From positions 2,108,001-2,172,000 of the forward strand of contig NZ_JAUSXQ010000001.1 in NCBI RefSeq assembly GCF_030816115.1: a stretch of 64,000 nt of DNA, given 5' to 3'. The notes beneath the pieces are model-generated. The model did no database searches. It was not told the origin of the DNA and saw nothing but the letters and a program-made list of their open reading frames with translations. Position 1 is the stretch's first letter; each line of letters opens with the position of its first letter. Of this stretch, positions 37,382-46,038 are shown piece by piece. Both the position numbers and the translations under genes were made by a program. Source of the DNA: Chryseobacterium sp. W4I1. GTDB lineage: Bacteria > Bacteroidota > Bacteroidia > Flavobacteriales > Weeksellaceae.

Positions 37382-37409
37382 AAAGCTCCCTGAAATTTCA
37401 GGGAGCTTT
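37382..37409. terminator. Bidirectional intrinsic terminator
   Basis: Perfect palindrome AAAGCTCCCTGAAA / TTTCAGGGAGCTTT between the converging DUF4377 and dgt genes, followed by T residues on the plus strand. Confidence 0.85.
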
Positions 37410-37443
37410 TATTTAATGATGATCTGCCTTTGATATTTTGATA

Positions 37444-38802
37444 TTAAACGGTCATTCCGATATCAATTCCTTTGATTTTTCTGTAAAGATCGGTGGCAAA
37501 ATTATCCGTCATTCCTGAAACGAAATCAATTACGCCTAGCACTTTCTGATAGTCTGATCCTTCTTCGTAAACAAACTGTCTTGGAAGAAGTTTCAGTGCT
37601 TTTATGTCATAAGATTTCCTCTCATCCTGTGGTTTCAGAATAGAAGGAATAAAATGATCCAGAAGCTCATACATAACATTGTAGCCTGCATTTTCAATTT
37701 CCACAACCGCTTTATGATTGTAAATTTTTTCAATTGAAAACGCTTCGATATCCTGCAGAGCACGATTTTCGGACTTATAAATATCAAGGAGTCCGTTATC
37801 CAGATTTCCCTGAAGAATAGTTTCAAAATTACTTTTGTAGATCTCAAGTGATTTATTGATCAGGGCATTGATAGCTTTCGCTCTCAGATAAGAAATCTTT
37901 TCATTTTCATTAGAAATGGATGCCAGTTTATTTTTCACCTTGTCTGTATCACCGCTTTCAGATTTGATCAATTCAAAAAACAGGTTTTCACAGTCTGAAG
38001 TGGATACAATTCCTAGTCGGTGGGCATCTTCCATATCGATAATATTATAGCAGATATCATCTGCTGCCTCCACAAGCCACACAAACGGATGCCTTTTAAA
38101 GATATAAGGCTCTTCGTTTTCAAGAATTAAATTCGTTGCCTTTGCAATATCAAGAAAAATATCTTTCTCATTCTGAAAAAAACCGAATTTCTTTCTATGA
38201 ATAATTCCTTTCTTCTTGGCAACTGCTTCACACGGATATTTTGCAATACTTGCCAGCGTTGAAAAAGTAAGCTGAATTCCACCATCATCTTTTCCCTGCT
38301 GGCGTTGAGCCAAAACACGTATAGCATTTGCGTTTCCTTCAAAATTAACAAGATCTGCCCATTCTTTTTCATTGAACTTTTCCTTCAGATCTTTTTCATT
38401 TCTTTCAAAATAACTGGCAATCGCATCCTCCCCTGAATGCCCGAATGCAGGATTTCCCACATCATGACATAAACAGGCTGCTGCAATCACGTTTCCCAAA
38501 TTATGAAGATAGAAGTTTTTGGAATCTTCCGTAAGTTCATTTTTATAGTTATCAGAGATAAATTCACCGATAATACTTCCTAAACTTCGGCCTACTGAAG
38601 AAACTTCCAACGAATGCGTCAGCCTGTTGTGTACAAAAACACTTCCGGGAAGAGGAAAAACCTGAGTTTTATTCTGCAGTCTTCTGAATGCTGAAGAAAA
38701 GATAATTCTGTCAAAATCCCTCTGAAAATCTGTTCTTGAAGCTTTAGTATGCGGATTATTTCCTGTACGCTGATTCGTGAAAATCTGGTTTAAATTCATC
38801 AT
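37444..38802 (-). CDS. dgt: Deoxyguanosinetriphosphate triphosphohydrolase (dGTPase)
   Basis: 452 aa HD-domain enzyme hydrolysing dGTP to deoxyguanosine and triphosphate, controlling the dNTP pool. Signatures: FDRIIFSSAFRRLQNKTQVFPL near the N-terminus, NRLTHSLEVS (first metal His), CHDVGNPAFGHSGED (HD pair about residue 110) and VEAADDICYNIIDMED (late Asp). Length is normal. Divergent from the fpg/nei-like gene with only 67 bp between starts. Alternative start is the second Met (38799). Confidence 0.93.
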   Translation of the reverse strand: MMNLNQIFTNQRTGNNPHTKASRTDFQRDFDRIIFSSAFRRLQNKTQVFPLPGSVFVHNRLTHSLEVSSVGRSLGSIIGEFISDNYKNELTEDSKNFYLHNLGNVIAAACLCHDVGNPAFGHSGEDAIASYFERNEKDLKEKFNEKEWADLVNFEGNANAIRVLAQRQQGKDDGGIQLTFSTLASIAKYPCEAVAKKKGIIHRKKFGFFQNEKDIFLDIAKATNLILENEEPYIFKRHPFVWLVEAADDICYNIIDMEDAHRLGIVSTSDCENLFFELIKSESGDTDKVKNKLASISNENEKISYLRAKAINALINKSLEIYKSNFETILQGNLDNGLLDIYKSENRALQDIEAFSIEKIYNHKAVVEIENAGYNVMYELLDHFIPSILKPQDERKSYDIKALKLLPRQFVYEEGSDYQKVLGVIDFVSGMTDNFATDLYRKIKGIDIGMTV

Positions 38803-38869
38803 TTTTCAAAATTACTCCAAATTTTATTTTTACGGAATAGTATTTGAACTTTTATTGAAAAGCAAAGCC

Positions 38870-39604
38870 ATGCCTGAAGGTCCATCTATAATTTTAATGA
38901 AAGAAAACCTGCTGCCTTTTGTCGGAAATAAAGTGACAGAAGTGTCAGGGAATGCTAAATTTGAAAAGGAACCGCTGATCGGCCAAACCTTGAAAGAGAT
39001 CCGCACTTTCGGAAAACAGACGTATCTTGTTTTTGATCGTCTTGCTGTACGGATTCATTTATTGATGTTTGGATCCTACAGTGTTGGCGAACAAACAAAA
39101 CCGGACAAAAGTCTTCGCCTTTCTCTTCATTTTGCGACCGGAAGCCTATATTTCTATACCTGTTCCGTAAAATTGGTAGATTTTGAATTTTTATCTGCAA
39201 TAGACTGGGAAGCCGATATTATGAGTGACATCTGGAACCCTAAAAAAGCAGAAGCTAAACTGAAAGCTAAACCTGAGACGATGGTTTGTGATGCATTAAT
39301 GGATCAGGATATTTTTTCCGGCTTAGGAAATATTATCAAAAATGAAGTCCTGTTCAGAGTTGGAATCCAGCCGGAAAGCCTGCTCGGAAATATACCTCCA
39401 AAAAAACAGAAGGAGCTGATTGCTGAATCCAGAAATTATAGCTTTGATTTTCTGGAATGGAAACGGGAATTTGTTTTAAAGAAACATTGGTTGGTTCATA
39501 CTAAATCTACCTGTCCAAAATGCGGCCAGAAACTTATTAAAAAACAGACCGGTTTAGGAAAAAGAAGAAGTTTCTACTGTGAAAAGGACCAGAAGCTTTA
39601 TTAA
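38870..39604 (+). CDS. Fpg/Nei-family DNA glycosylase (endonuclease VIII-like)
   Basis: 244 aa from the ATG at 38870, giving the required mature N-terminus P-E-G-P (Pro2 Schiff base, Glu3). The longer frame from 38777 would bury this Pro and overlaps dgt. The helix-two-turn-helix region MDQDIFSGLGNIIKNEVLFRVGI is conserved (DNA minor groove, FSGLGN). The C-terminal zinc-finger segment has CPKC, then after 18 residues C-E-K-D where the fourth Cys is expected. It removes oxidised bases in base-excision repair. The altered finger is described as a finding. Confidence 0.88.
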   Translation: MPEGPSIILMKENLLPFVGNKVTEVSGNAKFEKEPLIGQTLKEIRTFGKQTYLVFDRLAVRIHLLMFGSYSVGEQTKPDKSLRLSLHFATGSLYFYTCSVKLVDFEFLSAIDWEADIMSDIWNPKKAEAKLKAKPETMVCDALMDQDIFSGLGNIIKNEVLFRVGIQPESLLGNIPPKKQKELIAESRNYSFDFLEWKREFVLKKHWLVHTKSTCPKCGQKLIKKQTGLGKRRSFYCEKDQKLY

Positions 39605-39687
39605 ACCTTATTTCACTTTAACAGCTTATTTACAGAATCTATTTTGACCACTGGCTTTTCCGTTCAAGAGAAAGGTAGAAAACATCT

Positions 39688-39695
39688 TATCTTTG
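39688..39695 (+). promoter_or_regulatory. Candidate -7 box for the methyltransferase gene
   Basis: TATCTTTG is an exact TAnnTTTG match 64 bases before the ATG at 39760. No TTG at -33, so weak. Confidence 0.4.
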
Positions 39696-39759
39696 AGGCA
39701 TAAAATACATTCTGATTTATTCGACGAATGACAATAACCAAAAAACTTAAATTCTTACC

Positions 39760-40386
39760 ATGACCGACGACAAATGGCTCGACAGATGGAACGACCGGTA
39801 CAGCAGCGAGGAATTCGCTTACGGCACAGAACCCAATAATTATTTAAAAGAACAGTTAGAAAAACTACAGCCGGGTTCTATCTTGTTTCCTGCCGAAGGA
39901 GAAGGACGGAATGCTGTTTTTGCTGCAAAATCAGGATGGAAAACATCTGCATTTGATATCAGTGAAGAAGGAAAAAACAAAGCATTGCAGCTGGCAAAAA
40001 GCAACGGTGTAAAGATTGATTACCAATTGGGAGAACTGGAAACATTGGATTTTCATACGGAACAGTTTGATGTGATCGCCTTGATTTTTGCACATTTCCC
40101 TGCAGATATGAAATCATTTATGCATAAAGTTCTGGACCAATATCTTCGTAAGGGAGGTTTAATTATTTTTGAAGCCTTCAGTAAAAATCATCTTGAGTAT
40201 GTTTTGAAAAACGAAAAAGTGGGCGGCCCGAAGGATATCGGATCCCTATTTTCAATTGATGAGATCAAAGCTGATTTCCCGGATTATGAAGTTATTGAAC
40301 TGGAAGAAAAAGAAATTGAACTGAATGAGGGTGTATTTCATAATGGAACCGGATCTGTTATAAGATTTACAGGACGAAAACTATAA
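39760..40386 (+). CDS. Class I SAM-dependent methyltransferase
   Basis: 208 aa. Motif I is the unusual [15 protein letters not shown] (E-G-E-G-R-N), typical of the TehB/thiopurine-methyltransferase-like branch; motif [15 protein letters not shown] and the later [12 protein letters not shown] (motif IV) follow. N-terminal [17 protein letters not shown] is a signature of this group. Substrate unknown; relatives act on tellurite, halides or small thiols. Single gene, 45 bp from the converging LytTR gene. Confidence 0.85.
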   Translation: MTDDKWLDRWNDRYSSEEFAYGTEPNNYLKEQLEKLQPGSILFPAEGEGRNAVFAAKSGWKTSAFDISEEGKNKALQLAKSNGVKIDYQLGELETLDFHTEQFDVIALIFAHFPADMKSFMHKVLDQYLRKGGLIIFEAFSKNHLEYVLKNEKVGGPKDIGSLFSIDEIKADFPDYEVIELEEKEIELNEGVFHNGTGSVIRFTGRKL

Positions 40387-40430
40387 GAAGATTAAATGAC
40401 ACGGGAGAAAAAAGGCGGAATTATTATGAC

Positions 40431-41156
40431 TTAAGATTCAGTATTTAATGATCCGCCTGAATATCTGATGAAAAAAGCCGTTTTATACACTTCTCCCAAA
40501 GGAATTTCCGAGTCATTGATGTAAATACTATGGTTATCGAATGAATCAATATAATCCATATTAACAACGTACGATTTACTTACCCGCACAAAAGACTCTG
40601 ACGGAATCTTCTGATGTATAGTTTTTAAATTCATTGCAGTCATCAGCTTCTGATGCTGGGTATGAATAACCACATAGTCTTTCAAACCTTCAATAAATTT
40701 AATGTCTGTAAAATTGATCTTATAGTATCTCCTGTCTGCTTTTATAAACAAAAAATCTTTTGTATTGGATTCTATCGTATTTTTTACGGTATCCTTAGAT
40801 AGCAGATCTTTATAGAGAACCGCTTTATCGATAGCCTTTTCTAAGCGTTGTTTTTCAATGGGTTTTAATAAATAATCTATTGCATCGAGATCGTAGCTTT
40901 TCAAAGCATACTGCGAATAGGCTGTTGTAAAAATGATCAGGCTCTGCCCCGGCAGCATTTCTGCGAATTCCAGTCCTGTTACCATTGGCATTTCAATATC
41001 CAGGAAAATAAGATCTACATCGTTGGTTTTCAGAAAATCAAGGGCGGAAGGAGCATTGGAGAATTCTCCAAGGATCTCGGTCTTTGAAATTTCATGAATC
41101 AGCGAACGCATTTCTGCTCTTGCTAACGGTTCATCATCTACGATTATACAATTCAT
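40431..41156 (-). CDS. LytTR-family response regulator
   Basis: 241 aa. Receiver domain with acidic pair VDDEP (about 7-11), phospho-acceptor FLDIEMP (Asp about 54), TTAYSQYALKSY, and Lys of DYLLKPIEK. A LytTR DNA-binding domain covers about 130-235 (FIKADRRYYKINFTDIKFIE through VRVSKSYVVNMDYID). It acts with the LytS-like kinase encoded immediately upstream (ATGA overlap). Direct repeats spaced 21 bp upstream of the pair may be its own binding sites. Confidence 0.92.
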   Translation of the reverse strand: MNCIIVDDEPLARAEMRSLIHEISKTEILGEFSNAPSALDFLKTNDVDLIFLDIEMPMVTGLEFAEMLPGQSLIIFTTAYSQYALKSYDLDAIDYLLKPIEKQRLEKAIDKAVLYKDLLSKDTVKNTIESNTKDFLFIKADRRYYKINFTDIKFIEGLKDYVVIHTQHQKLMTAMNLKTIHQKIPSESFVRVSKSYVVNMDYIDSFDNHSIYINDSEIPLGEVYKTAFFIRYSGGSLNTES

Positions 41157-42229
41157 ACAGGAATTTTTAAATTAACGGTGTATTCTTTTTCTCCTGAAAT
41201 GATATTCAGTTCGAATGCTTTACCGTACAAAAGTTCAAGTCTTCTTTTAATATTAGCCAGCCCCAGTCCTCCATATTTGCTATTGGCTACTGTCAAACTC
41301 GGGTTCATAGAATTGCTACAGGTAAAATAAAGTGTTTTACTTTCAACCTCAATATCAATTTTCACATAGGATTCTGTACTGCTGATATCTACACTGTGTT
41401 TTACGGCATTTTCAACAAAGGTGGTAAATAAATTCGGAGGAATAAAAGTGCTTTTTACATTTCTGTCTCCCGTTTCTGCATGGATATCAAAAGAAAAATT
41501 ATCCCTTCTTATCTTTTCCAGGTTCAGAAAATTAGACAGAAAATCTATTTCTGAAACAAGCAACGTTTTCTCCTCGCCGTTCTCATACAACTGGTACCTT
41601 AAAAATTCTGAAAGCTTAACGATAACAGCTGAGGCTTTCTCCGGATCTGTTCTGGTCAATGCTTTGACATTATTCAGCATATTAAAAAGGAAATGCGGAT
41701 TGATCTGATTCCTGAGTTCATTCAGCTCCATCTGTAAAGTGATATTGTTCAGCTCTGTAATTCTTTTGGAATCATTGATCCATTTCTGAAGTAATTTTAC
41801 CGTAGTAGTGGTCATAATAATGGGAATACACATCAGTATGCCTTCATAGATGCTGCCCCTATCTCCTTCCTTCCTTAAATTTTCCACTCTGAAATCTTCA
41901 AAGAAAAATTTAAAACTGTATCCTATCATTTTCAGTCCGCCCACGCCCATCAGAACAAGCAGTATGAGATACGTAATATATCTTGTTTTAAAAAAGAACT
42001 TAGGTACCAGAATATATATATTAATGTATACCATGGCAATCAGTACAGTATACACGAAAAACAGAATATAATACTGATAGATTCCCGAATACCAATGCCA
42101 AAACCGGGCACTGTACAGCAGAAAGAAAAAGAAAACAAGGAACAACACATGTCTTCGGAGCCTGAAGCGGTCTTCCACCAGAAAGTCCATGACAAGCGTT
42201 TCTTTAAATCTTTCTGTGTCGGTTTTCAT
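41153..42229 (-). CDS. Sensor histidine kinase, LytS/YehU type
   Basis: About 358 aa from the ATG at 42229 (MKTDTERFKET); the longer frame is hydrophobic and lies in the promoter. Four transmembrane helices (about 30-50, 55-80, 90-110, 135-155) are followed by the His_kinase domain with ELRNQINPHFLFNMLNNV (phospho-His about 178) and a HATPase domain with PPNLFTTFVENAVKHSV (N-box) and YGGLGLANIKRRLELLYG (G-box). Pairs with the LytTR regulator by ATGA overlap. Ligand unknown. Confidence 0.9.
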   Translation of the reverse strand: MKTDTERFKETLVMDFLVEDRFRLRRHVLFLVFFFFLLYSARFWHWYSGIYQYYILFFVYTVLIAMVYINIYILVPKFFFKTRYITYLILLVLMGVGGLKMIGYSFKFFFEDFRVENLRKEGDRGSIYEGILMCIPIIMTTTTVKLLQKWINDSKRITELNNITLQMELNELRNQINPHFLFNMLNNVKALTRTDPEKASAVIVKLSEFLRYQLYENGEEKTLLVSEIDFLSNFLNLEKIRRDNFSFDIHAETGDRNVKSTFIPPNLFTTFVENAVKHSVDISSTESYVKIDIEVESKTLYFTCSNSMNPSLTVANSKYGGLGLANIKRRLELLYGKAFELNIISGEKEYTVNLKIPV

Positions 42230-42252
42230 AATTTCTGGTGTTTTAATACAGA

Positions 42253-42260
42253 CAAAAATA
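42253..42260 (-). promoter_or_regulatory. -7 promoter box for the LytS/LytTR operon
   Basis: The minus strand reads TATTTTTG, an exact TAnnTTTG match 23 bases before the ATG at 42229. The -33 region is not TTG, as is common for activator-dependent promoters; TATACCAA repeats begin about 30 bases further upstream. Confidence 0.6.
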
Positions 42261-42289
42261 GAAAATAACATAAAGAACACCTATAATAT

Positions 42290-42318
42290 TATACCAACCC
42301 TATCTTTTTTTATACCAA
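42290..42318. promoter_or_regulatory. Direct repeat TATACCAA x2, candidate LytTR binding site
   Basis: TATACCAA at 42290-42297 and again at 42311-42318, exactly 21 bp apart, on the plus strand (TTGGTATA on the minus strand). Two direct repeats about two helical turns apart next to the -33 region are the usual layout of LytTR sites. A third, inverted copy (TTGGTATA) is at 42357-42364 near the rightward gene. Confidence 0.6.
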
Positions 42319-42368
42319 TTTAAAAACTTTGAGGTTTCGTATAAAATAAAAGCGGTTTGGTATAAAAA

Positions 42369-42376
42369 TAAATTTG
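42369..42376 (+). promoter_or_regulatory. Candidate -7 box for the 42420 gene
   Basis: TAAATTTG is an exact TAnnTTTG match 43 bases before the ATG at 42420. The inverted TTGGTATA copy lies just upstream. Confidence 0.45.
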
Positions 42377-42419
42377 TGAAACCTATTTCTCTTTTCCTTT
42401 GTCCTGTTCAATTTTTTTT

Positions 42420-42854
42420 ATGCTTATGGAATTAGCCGTTTTTCAGGAACTTACCGAAGAAATAACCTTAGAATGTTTTTATATGACAGAATCGCAGCAA
42501 GAAGAGAAAGTAATACAACTGATCGACCTGCACCATTTTGTGGAATGTTATGACTCAAAGATTAAGATTTTAAGCTATATCCGCCATCCTATTAATATTA
42601 TAGAGGAAGATGGCATTAAAAAAGGTATTTTATTTTACGACCTGAAACATTCTGCCCCGGTTGACTGGAATGTTCTTGAAGAGTTTAAAAGAAGACATCA
42701 GCTTAAAGAAATCTGGTTTGTCTTCGTAGAAGAAGATCCTATTTCAGACACTACCCTCCATGCTGATTTTATAACCGAAAACAGTATAGAGATATTTTAT
42801 GACAAAATATTCTTGTTTCATTTTTTTCAATCCGCCATCCAATCCCTAAAATAA
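42420..42854 (+). CDS. Hypothetical protein
   Basis: About 144 aa from the ATG at 42420 (MLMELAVFQEL); a start at 42426 is equally possible. No signal peptide, no transmembrane segment and no recognised domain; acidic, with several Ile/Phe-rich strands (KEIWFVFVEEDP). It is divergent from the LytS/LytTR pair, with an inverted copy of the TATACCAA element in front of it, so it may belong to that regulon. Whether it is translated is likely but unproven. Confidence 0.55.
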   Translation: MLMELAVFQELTEEITLECFYMTESQQEEKVIQLIDLHHFVECYDSKIKILSYIRHPINIIEEDGIKKGILFYDLKHSAPVDWNVLEEFKRRHQLKEIWFVFVEEDPISDTTLHADFITENSIEIFYDKIFLFHFFQSAIQSLK

Positions 42855-43014
42855 AACCATTAGAAAAAAAATAAGCATTTAAAATTTTAATAATTTAGGC
42901 TAAAGCAGATTGTCCGGATTTATTTTTCCTGTTAGTGGTTAAAGCTCACTTCTATCGAATTTTATCAAGAATCCTTTCAATTTTTAAATACTTAAATCTT
43001 TAAATTAAAAAAGA

Positions 43015-43350
43015 TCAATGCGTCCCCATCTTTGAAAATACATTAATAACAATTACGCCAATCACAATTAATGCAATCCCAATAATGGCAGGCAGATCCG
43101 GAACCTGCTTAAAAGCGATGATACCAATTAGTGTGATAAAAACAATGCCTACACCTGACCATACTGCATAAGTAATCCCAACGGGGATCTGGCGCAGGGT
43201 AATGCTCAGGCAGTAAAAAGCAGCAGCATATCCTACAACTGTAATTACGGAGGGCCAAAGCTTTGAAAACTCTTCTGATTTTTTCAGAAAAGTGGTAGCT
43301 ATAATCTCAAATGTGATTGCTAAAGCAAGAAAGATGTAACTGCGGCCCAT
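43015..43350 (-). CDS. Small multidrug resistance (SMR) family transporter, EmrE-like
   Basis: 111 aa, four transmembrane helices. The membrane-embedded Glu typical of SMR proteins is in the first helix (ALAITFEIIATTFLKKS), and IPVGITYAVWSGVGIVFITLIG is the conserved helix 2-3 region. As a homodimer it would export lipophilic cations or guanidinium-type compounds. No paired SMR gene is present. Single gene. Confidence 0.88.
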   Translation of the reverse strand: MGRSYIFLALAITFEIIATTFLKKSEEFSKLWPSVITVVGYAAAFYCLSITLRQIPVGITYAVWSGVGIVFITLIGIIAFKQVPDLPAIIGIALIVIGVIVINVFSKMGTH

Positions 43351-44078
43351 AAGAATGTTTCTACAAAAATAATAAAATTAGTTTCTTTTTAAAGAAACCA
43401 CACTGTCAAAATATCAATCATATTCTATTATTATCATAAAATTCGCATTGCGTGTTTCATCTTTATTAAATCTCTAAATAAAGAGTTAATAACCCAAACC
43501 AATATCAATAATTTTCACTATTTAGTTTCATAATGATAAATAGCTTCAACCGGTTTATCATTTATAAATTTTAGAATCGAAGAAATTTTTAGCCATAAAT
43601 ATCTGACAAACATTACTTAACACTCTGCCAGTATTTCTAAATTGTGTGACAAAATAACCCAATTGATGTCATATAATGTGTCACATTTTTAAATGCCTAT
43701 CACAAAATTATCCTTTGAAAAATAATTTTTATTAACATAATAATTCTTTAGTCAACCAAAATTTGACGTTAGAAAAAATGCAAAAAAGTTAATATTATGC
43801 AACGCATTTCTTATTTTTTGATTTATCAACTTCAATATAGAAGCATAAAAACAGTTGTCAATTTTTTATTTTTTTACAGATTAAGCAATTAATATATTAA
43901 TAATTATATAAAAACATATTAATTTTTTGTAAACAAAAAGTCATTTAAAATTAAACAATCACTTACTTAACATACTGATATACATCATGATTATTTACTT
44001 TGGCACATGATTTGAAAACTGTAATATTGCAATTAGAAAATTGATAAAATAAAGTCAAATAATTAAAAATAAAACAAA
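43351..44078. other. Long AT-rich intergenic region upstream of a 27-codon ORF
   Basis: 728 bp, very AT-rich, no coding-like ORF longer than about 30 codons on either strand. It contains an inverted pair TGTGACA (43645-43651) / TGTCACA (43679-43685). Unusually long for this dense window. Confidence 0.5.
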
Positions 44079-44162
44079 ATGGTAACTTACATCGGAATCG
44101 CAACATGTGTAGTAGTATTCGCTTCTTATTTCGCAACAGTAAAAAGAGAGCAAAGAAACTAA
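44079..44162 (+). CDS. Small hydrophobic ORF, 27 aa (single membrane segment)
   Basis: ATG at 44079 and TAA at 44160-44162. The product MVTYIGIATCVVVFASYFAT then VKREQRN has one hydrophobic helix followed by a charged tail (positive-inside). It follows a 728-bp AT-rich region and precedes a hairpin 1 nt after its stop. The residues are not low-complexity. I know no family; it may be a small subunit of a membrane complex. Confidence 0.45.
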   Translation: MVTYIGIATCVVVFASYFATVKREQRN

Positions 44163-44568
44163 GTTCTATACAAGCTAACAGCCTATAGAACATCTATATT
44201 AATTGTATTGTTTTATGTTTTTAATCTGATCATTCAGATGCTGCTCTTTTACTCACTGGAGTAAAAGGGCCCAAAAACATAATTCCTGAAAAGAATTCAT
44301 AGCAAATTTTATATATCCCAATAGTCAAGCTGAGCAATATGCTCGGCTTTTCTTGTGGCTATGCGTGATAAAGCTGTTTTTATGTAAACGGAATAAAGTT
44401 CGTTCTATTAAGTATTTTAAAATAGTTGAATATTCCACTGTGTGATTTACTATTCAGATTTTTTGCGGTGTATTTTCCTGACCTGCATCTTATTCTCTAT
44501 TTCAGATTCCTGCCATCATTCAATAAAGCTTTATCTTTGTGTGGATAAGAATTATTTTAAATTTCAGC
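44163..44568. other. Hairpin-rich region downstream of the small ORF
   Basis: 406 bp containing three hairpins: GTTCTATA/TATAGAAC (44163-44170 with 44184-44191), a 12-bp stem with a 4-nt loop (44243-44254 with 44259-44270), and a terminator-like 10-bp stem with T run at 44327-44352. Then a short leader to the AAA ATPase start at 44569. Confidence 0.5.
44327..44352 (+). terminator. Intrinsic terminator-like hairpin
   Basis: AAGCTGAGCA / TGCTCGGCTT stem (one G-U pair, 3-nt loop) followed by TTCTT; likely ends the transcript carrying the 27-aa ORF. Confidence 0.6.
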
Positions 44569-45288
44569 ATGAATCTGTACAATCTCATCATTCAGGATAA
44601 AGAGGAAGTGACCCTTAAGGATGTATTTCTCGACAGCAATAACAGCGCTCAGCTCGCACAACTCATCAAAGAGCATACTTATATCAAAGAACTGCAGGAA
44701 TATGGGCTTCCTGTCAACAATAAGATCCTTCTGCAAGGAAGTTCAGGATGTGGAAAAACCATGACCGCTAAAGCTGTTGCCAATGCTTTGGGAAAAAGTA
44801 TACTGGTCTTAAATCTCAGCAATATTGTTTCATCCCGTATTGGCGAAACTTCCCAGAACATTAAAATGATATTTGACAAAGCTGCCAGAGAAAGATCCGT
44901 TCTTTTCCTGGATGAACTGGATCAGATAGGAAAAGCAAGGGGAAGTGATGATAAGGACGTAGGTGAAATGAGAAGACTGGTAAATACCTTAATCCAGCTG
45001 ATCGACTATTACCCTGAAAACGCCCTACTCCTCTGTGCAACCAATCATGCAGAGATCATTGATACCGCTTTGTTGAGACGTTTTCAGCTCAGAATTAATT
45101 ACGAAATGCCTTCTGCTGAGTTTCTGGATACTTTTTATGATAACCTTCTTGCAAAATTTCCTGAAGACATGAGAAGCATACACCGTAAATACAGTATTTC
45201 TTTTGCGGAAGCGAAAGATCATGCTTTTACAGCCGTAAAATCAGCACTCATTAAAAAACTGGAAGCCCGGCAAATTACACAGCCATGA
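44569..45288 (+). CDS. AAA-family ATPase
   Basis: 239 aa from the ATG at 44569 (the frame to 44539 would need a GTG start). Walker A GSSGCGKT (about residue 57), Walker B VLFLDELDQ (about 111), sensor-1 LCATNHAE and a paired Arg segment LLRRFQ (arginine finger). It is a compact single AAA module similar to stand-alone ATPases of toxin-like or remodelling systems, without an attached domain. It overlaps the yggS reading frame by 4 bp (ATGA), so they are cotranscribed. Function not inferable. Confidence 0.82.
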   Translation: MNLYNLIIQDKEEVTLKDVFLDSNNSAQLAQLIKEHTYIKELQEYGLPVNNKILLQGSSGCGKTMTAKAVANALGKSILVLNLSNIVSSRIGETSQNIKMIFDKAARERSVLFLDELDQIGKARGSDDKDVGEMRRLVNTLIQLIDYYPENALLLCATNHAEIIDTALLRRFQLRINYEMPSAEFLDTFYDNLLAKFPEDMRSIHRKYSISFAEAKDHAFTAVKSALIKKLEARQITQP

Positions 45289-46017
45289 AAGAAGACATTC
45301 TCCACAATCTTGAACTTATCCATGAAAGAATAAATAAAGCATGTGAAAAAGCTGGACGAAAGCCCGATGAAGTCAGATTGCTGCTGGCCACAAAAACGGT
45401 CTCCGCAGAACACATCAAAACAGCTTTGGAAAATGGACAGCTCTTAATTGCTGAAAATAAAGTCCAGGAGTTAAAAGAAAAATACGAACAACTTTAAAAA
45501 TATTCCCCACGAAAATCATTTTATCGGTCATTTACAAACCAATAAAATCAAGGACGTTTTAAAGTACAATGTGTCTTGTATACAGTCTCTAGACCGTGTG
45601 GAACTTGCCGAAAAACTTCATCAGCGCCTGATATCGGAGGGAAAAACGATAGACGTTCTTATCCAGGTCAACACATCTGATGAAGAAAGTAAGTTTGGGG
45701 TACCTCCGGAAGATGCTATACCACTCACCCGTAAAGTTTCTGAATTCAGTACATTAAAGATCAAAGGATTGATGACCATTGGCCTTTTCAGTGCAGAAAC
45801 AGAGAAAGTACGACAGTGCTTTAAGATCCTTAAAAATCTGCAGCAGGAGATTATCCGGCAGAATATTCCAAACGTAGAAATGAAAGAACTTTCCATGGGA
45901 ATGAGCGGTGATCTGGAAACTGCCATTGAAGAGGGAGCAACGATTGTGAGGGTGGGAACGGCTGTTTTTGGCGCGAGGGTATATCCGGATTCTTATTATT
46001 GGAATGAAGGGAAATAG
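45285..46017 (+). pseudogene. yggS: YggS-family PLP-binding protein, broken by a +1 frameshift
   Basis: Two frames together make one YggS-like protein of about 240 aa: 45285-45497 (including VRLLLATKT, the usual PLP-Lys region, and AENKVQELKEK) and, in the next frame, about 45498-46017 (HFIGHLQTNKIKDVLK and SMGMSGDLETAIEEGATIVRVG). Removing one T from the TTT at 45493-45495 restores CAA CTT AAA AAT ATT CCC, joining the halves exactly. The family balances PLP and amino-acid pools. Sequencing error, recent mutation or +1 frameshifting at CTT-TAA are alternatives. Confidence 0.8.
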
Positions 46018-46038
46018 TTACAAAAAAACAAGTTCTTG

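Noticed and set aside
38807..38814. TAATTTTG box at the start of dgt
   Set aside because: Matches a -7 box but no -33 element and would be leaderless with the ATG 5 bases away; too weak on its own in AT-rich DNA.
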